Assembly: GCF_038811545.1 (NCBI RefSeq)
Contig: NZ_CP133319.1
Span: 3,794,001 to 3,858,000, forward strand
Direction of reading: 5' to 3'
DNA length: 64,000 nucleotides
Source: Rhodoligotrophos sp. CJ14
Lineage (GTDB): Bacteria > Pseudomonadota > Alphaproteobacteria > Rhizobiales > Im1
A model generated the notes under the pieces. It saw nothing but the letters and a program-made list of their open reading frames with translations. It made no database searches and was not told where the DNA came from. Within the stretch, counting starts at the first letter, position 1; the number at the start of each line of letters is the position of its first letter. Position numbers and translations under genes: made by a program. Of the stretch, positions 60,965 to 64,000 are shown in pieces.

Positions 60965-62086
60965 TCAGCTAGAGATGCCGTCGAGCCACTTCTCGACCGC
61001 CTCGTCGTAATGCTTCTCGTACCAGTCCTCGCTTCGCATGATCTGCTTGGCGAGATTGTCGGGATAACCCGGATCGAGCCGGCGCAGGTTTTCCGGCAGC
61101 ATTTCCGAGGCCTTTGGGTTGCTTGGCCCATTGCCGAGCAGTTCCAACAGCTTGATCTGCCGTTCGGGCTTGAGGATCGAGGCGATGAACTGATTGGCGA
61201 CTTTGGCGCCGGCCGGATTGCCCTTGGGGATGACGAAGGATGACGGGCAGAATATGCCCTGGTCCCAGGTCCAGGTGACCTCCCCATCCGTGTCGCGTTC
61301 GAGGACGCTGGCCCGCGTGTTCCAGATATTGCCCATGACGACCTCCTCGTCCATGAACAATTGCTGGCTGCTCGCGCCGGATTCCCAATAGATGACGTTA
61401 TCGCCCAGCGACTTGGCCTTCTTGATCGCGCGCTGGATATCGGCGGGATAGAGCTGATCGGGCGCAACGCCATCACCCAGCAGGCAAGCCTCCATGCCGC
61501 CCATCTGGTATTTCCACATGGTCCGCTTGCCCGGATATTTCTCCACGTCGAAGAAATCCGCGTAGGTCGGCGGCTTATCCGGGAACATGCTCTTCTTATA
61601 GGCGATCACGAAGGAATAGGTGTAATTCGCAACGCCCTGCGGCCAGGCCCATCCCTCACGCACCATCGACTTGTCGACGACAGAATAGTCGATGTCCTCG
61701 AGCAGGCCCTGATTGCCAAGCTGGTTGCACAGGAAGCCGTCGCCGTCGCAGACGTCCCACACCACCTTGCCGCTCTCGACCATGGCCTTGATTTTGCCGG
61801 CGAGTGGCGTTGCGCCATCCACCACCACATTGATGCCGCTGTCCTTGGTGAAGGGCTGGCCCCAGGCCTCTCCCATGCCTTTGACCGCATCGCCGCCGAA
61901 ATTGGCGAGCACCAGTTCCTTGGCCTGCGCCATGGCTTCGCCTGGCGACATGATGCCGGCCGAGGCGGCAATGGGTGCCACGCCGGCCATGAGGCAAACC
62001 TGGATGAAGTCGCGCCGGCTCATGCGGCCGGATTTGACTTCGGACCGCGCCAGATCGACGAGATCCTCGTTGAAGCGTTTTGACAT
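60965..62086 (-). CDS. ABC transporter substrate-binding protein, PotD-like, Tat-exported
   Basis: A 373-residue extracellular solute-binding protein. The N-terminus carries a twin-arginine signal, GRMSRRDFIQVCLMAGVAPIA, and the mature part has VLANFGGDAVKGMGEAWGQPF and the PotD-like PDQLYPADIQRAIKKA. GGAGGG precedes the ATG. It delivers a polyamine-like or other ligand to the permeases downstream. Tat export suggests folding or cofactor binding before export. Confidence 0.92.
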   Translation of the reverse strand: MSKRFNEDLVDLARSEVKSGRMSRRDFIQVCLMAGVAPIAASAGIMSPGEAMAQAKELVLANFGGDAVKGMGEAWGQPFTKDSGINVVVDGATPLAGKIKAMVESGKVVWDVCDGDGFLCNQLGNQGLLEDIDYSVVDKSMVREGWAWPQGVANYTYSFVIAYKKSMFPDKPPTYADFFDVEKYPGKRTMWKYQMGGMEACLLGDGVAPDQLYPADIQRAIKKAKSLGDNVIYWESGASSQQLFMDEEVVMGNIWNTRASVLERDTDGEVTWTWDQGIFCPSSFVIPKGNPAGAKVANQFIASILKPERQIKLLELLGNGPSNPKASEMLPENLRRLDPGYPDNLAKQIMRSEDWYEKHYDEAVEKWLDGISS

Positions 62087-62114
62087 TTTTCCCTCCTACC
62101 TCAGTCAAAGAAGG

Positions 62115-62876
62115 CTAGGGCTGCTCATTGGGGCACCCCATCCTTCGCCGTCCCCTCAGATATTCTTCTATAAGCACCTGCATTCGGGCGCGATCGAAAT
62201 CATTGCCGTGGCCGCCATGGACACGCCTTGCATCGAGCGCGCCAAGTCGCAGCATGGTCTCCTCATAGATGGCGGGATCCGACCGCGGCAGGTCATCGAG
62301 CAATTGCCCGTCATACAGCGCATCGCCCGAGAACAGCGTGCCGTTCATTTCATCGAATAGCCCGATCTGGCCGGGTGAATGGCCGGGCAGGTGGATGATC
62401 GTGAAGCGGCGCGAGCCAAGATCGATCTGATCGCCCTCGCGCAACAGTCGTGTCGCCAGCGCAGCCTTTACCGTGAAAGCTGAGAGTGCCCATCCCTCAT
62501 GCGGGATCTCGGTCACGGCATCCTGCGTGGCCCGGAAGAAGGAGGCGAGGTGGTAATGATCATCATCCTCGAGCGCCGGCGCATCATCCGGATGAATGGC
62601 GCGGGCCCCGAATTCGTGCATTCCGCCCATGTGATCGATATGGCCATGGGTAGCGATGGCAAGGATCGGACGGTCTGCATCCGCTCCGAGCGCCTTCAGC
62701 AATGAGGCGATCCCCATGCCCGGATCAATGACGAGGTCGAGCTCCGATCCCCGCACATACCAGATATTGGCGCGGAACCAGCGATGCACCGCGGGCTCGG
62801 TAAACAGCTCGAGCCCAGGCTCGACAGCTCGCCGCGTGAACCATTGCGGGCGCACGGGAAGTGTGGACACAGCCAT
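62115..62876 (-). CDS. MBL-fold metallo-hydrolase
   Basis: A 253-residue metallo-beta-lactamase-fold protein. The metal motif is IATHGHIDHMGGMHEF (HxHxDH), followed by the second His LPGHSPGQIGL and Asp in LFSGDALYDG. It overlaps the isochorismatase stop by one base. Typical substrates are lactones, thioesters or esters. It lies between an isochorismatase-family gene and the ABC operon and may act on the same substrate family. Confidence 0.9.
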   Translation of the reverse strand: MAVSTLPVRPQWFTRRAVEPGLELFTEPAVHRWFRANIWYVRGSELDLVIDPGMGIASLLKALGADADRPILAIATHGHIDHMGGMHEFGARAIHPDDAPALEDDDHYHLASFFRATQDAVTEIPHEGWALSAFTVKAALATRLLREGDQIDLGSRRFTIIHLPGHSPGQIGLFDEMNGTLFSGDALYDGQLLDDLPRSDPAIYEETMLRLGALDARRVHGGHGNDFDRARMQVLIEEYLRGRRRMGCPNEQP

Positions 62877-63571
62877 TAGGCGGCCTCTCGTTCGAGCTGG
62901 GCAAGCCCCACTTCCACATCCGCCACCCCCGCAACCGCGCCGAGCACCCCGCCTTCCACCGTCATCATATACACGGCGGCGCGATGGGCCTCTTCATCGC
63001 CCGAGCCGCACGCATCCTCGACCATGAGACATTGAAAGCCTCGGTCATTGGCCTCGCGGATCGTGCAGTGGACGCAGCAATCACTGGTGATGCCGCAAAC
63101 GATCAGATGGCGGATGCCACGTGCCCGCAGAATGATTTCGAGATCCGTATGGGTGAAGGCGCCATTGGCGCTCTTGTCCACGACGATCTCTCCTGGCAGG
63201 GGAGCCGCTTCGGCGATGATCTCCGAACCTGGCTCGCCACGGACCAGCACGCGGCCGAGCGGACCCTGTTGGCCGACACCGCTGCGGTTCCAGGCACTGC
63301 GCCAGGCCTTGTGCGGTGGCAGATCCGCGAGGTCGGCGCGATAGGCCTGCTTCGTGTGGATGATTGGAAGGCCGGTCCGGCGCGCCGCTGTGAGCAGCCG
63401 CTGCACCCCGGGAATGGCCTGCCGCACACCATCCAGACTGCCGCCGATCGCATCGAGATAGCCGCCGGGATCGAGGAAATCGCGCTGCATATCGATCACG
63501 ATCAGCGCGGTCGCGCTGCGCGAAAGCCCGTCATAGGGAAAAGGATATGGCCTGGATGCCACGGTGATCAT
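62876..63571 (-). CDS. Isochorismatase-family cysteine hydrolase
   Basis: A 231-residue hydrolase with the Asp-Lys-Cys triad: LIVIDMQRDFL (Asp), VVDKSANGAF (Lys) and GITSDCCVHCTIREANDRGF (Cys). Family members cleave N-carbamoyl compounds, ureidoacrylate or nicotinamide. It is the first gene of the minus-strand run and is divergent from a TetR gene. A dyad lies in the 150-base gap. The neighbours point to an amide or ureide pathway, but substrate is open. Confidence 0.92.
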   Translation of the reverse strand: MITVASRPYPFPYDGLSRSATALIVIDMQRDFLDPGGYLDAIGGSLDGVRQAIPGVQRLLTAARRTGLPIIHTKQAYRADLADLPPHKAWRSAWNRSGVGQQGPLGRVLVRGEPGSEIIAEAAPLPGEIVVDKSANGAFTHTDLEIILRARGIRHLIVCGITSDCCVHCTIREANDRGFQCLMVEDACGSGDEEAHRAAVYMMTVEGGVLGAVAGVADVEVGLAQLEREAA

Positions 63572-63628
63572 TGCAGCTCTCCCCCTCTGCCTTTGCCAAC
63601 TCTTTCACATCGGCTATTGGTGTCAAGT

Positions 63629-63644
63629 TCAACTTTGGAGTTGA
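63629..63644. promoter_or_regulatory. Candidate TetR operator, inverted repeat TCAACT-N4-AGTTGA
   Basis: TCAACTTTGGAGTTGA has perfect 6-base arms with a TTGG spacer, and outer GTCAA/TTGAC (63622-63626 and 63641-63645) extends the symmetry. It lies 57 bases from the isochorismatase start and 77 from the TetR start. On the minus strand, TTGACA at 63626-63621 could be a -35 box but I see no convincing -10. Confidence 0.6.
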
Positions 63645-63721
63645 CTACAAATTCTCTTTGCGGGATCGAAGCAGCGGGGGGCCCGATCGGAACTGCATTA
63701 TGCAGGCACGGGCGCACGCGA

Positions 63722-64000
63722 ATGGCAGGGCTTAGGGAACGGCATCAACGTCTGCGCTGCGAGAAGATTCTCGATGCGGCCATCGCGCTGTTTACCGAGC
63801 GCGGCTATGAGGCGACACGCATCACCGAGATTGCCGAACGCTCCTCTGTCGCGCCCACCACGATCTACAACTACTTCGGAACCAAGCGGAACATCCTGAT
63901 CGCTATAGCCCAGCGGCACGTTCGGCTTGCATTGCCCGAGCGGCTCCGGCTTTTGAAGAATCCGCCTGCTGATCCTCTCCTTGCGATCTGCGCTTACGAG
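63722..64000 (+). CDS. TetR-family regulator, N-terminal part (3' end outside window)
   Basis: The first 93 residues of a TetR repressor that runs off the right edge: EKILDAAIALFTERGYEATRITEIAERSSVAPTTIYNYFGTKRNILI is the complete helix-turn-helix. The ATG at 63722 begins just before the DNA-binding domain. It is divergent from the isochorismatase gene and likely regulates that operon through the dyad between them. Confidence 0.88.
   Translation, partial: MAGLRERHQRLRCEKILDAAIALFTERGYEATRITEIAERSSVAPTTIYNYFGTKRNILIAIAQRHVRLALPERLRLLKNPPADPLLAICAYE

Noticed and set aside
1-64000. CRISPR arrays, tRNA, rRNA, IS elements, prophage or attachment sites
   Set aside because: No regularly spaced repeats, tRNA-like cloverleaf ends, transposase or integrase sequences were noticed on reading either strand.

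Overview
The window (about 62 percent G+C by eye) looks like a chromosomal segment of an alphaproteobacterium, probably Hyphomicrobiales (Rhizobiales). Grounds: a GumC/Wzz, WecG and FkbM exopolysaccharide set, a BioMNY biotin ECF transporter, a YbfB-type MFS protein, several Liv-type and polyamine-type ABC operons, and many ATGA/TGATG start-stop overlaps. No rRNA, tRNA, IS element, phage gene or CRISPR array was seen. The assignment is inferred from gene content; no 16S gene is present.

Region 1 (1-11135), surface polysaccharide locus. It begins inside a nucleotide-sugar dehydrogenase, then has a flippase (minus), a small secreted protein, a methyltransferase, a polyprenyl glycosylphosphotransferase and a secreted GH18 protein (plus). 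A minus-strand operon follows: GumC/Wzz with a degenerate kinase domain, WecG-type glycosyltransferase, O-antigen-ligase-like membrane protein, FkbM methyltransferase. A 390-base gap precedes a SapC-family gene with an acidic His-containing repeat tail.

Region 2 (12575-30391), metabolic and housekeeping genes: glpD, zwf, amidase, YtcJ-like amidohydrolase, SPOR-domain lytic transglycosylase, MFS transporter, M20 amidohydrolase, PRC-barrel protein, TetR regulator facing two aminotransferases across a perfect palindrome, GH15 enzyme, and a TerC-CBS-CorC fusion.

Region 3 (30846-46724), a large mostly plus-strand catabolic locus: NIPSNAP, DUF3830-like, cupin, alpha/beta hydrolase, 3-hydroxyacyl dehydrogenase (carnitine-dehydrogenase type), SDR, GntR regulator, TPP-dependent 2-oxoacid dehydrogenase E1alpha/E1beta/E2 without E3, a complete LivKHMGF transporter and a DAO-type flavoprotein. 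A GT32-like glycosyltransferase and a DUF3237 protein sit inside it on the opposite strand. The substrate is unknown.

Region 4 (46874-52372, minus): enolase-superfamily dehydratase, aspartate dehydrogenase, a single-chain protein that looks like a glutamate-mutase-type barrel fused to a B12-binding domain, and a fumarate-reductase-like flavoprotein. This is the best candidate here for an undescribed pathway.

Region 5 (52464-64000): an RhlE-like helicase, then a long minus-strand run. In transcription order it is isochorismatase-family hydrolase, MBL hydrolase, Tat-exported polyamine-type binding protein, two permeases, polysaccharide deacetylase, ATPase, bioM, bioN, bioY and a YbfB-type MFS protein. 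A divergent TetR gene runs off the right edge.
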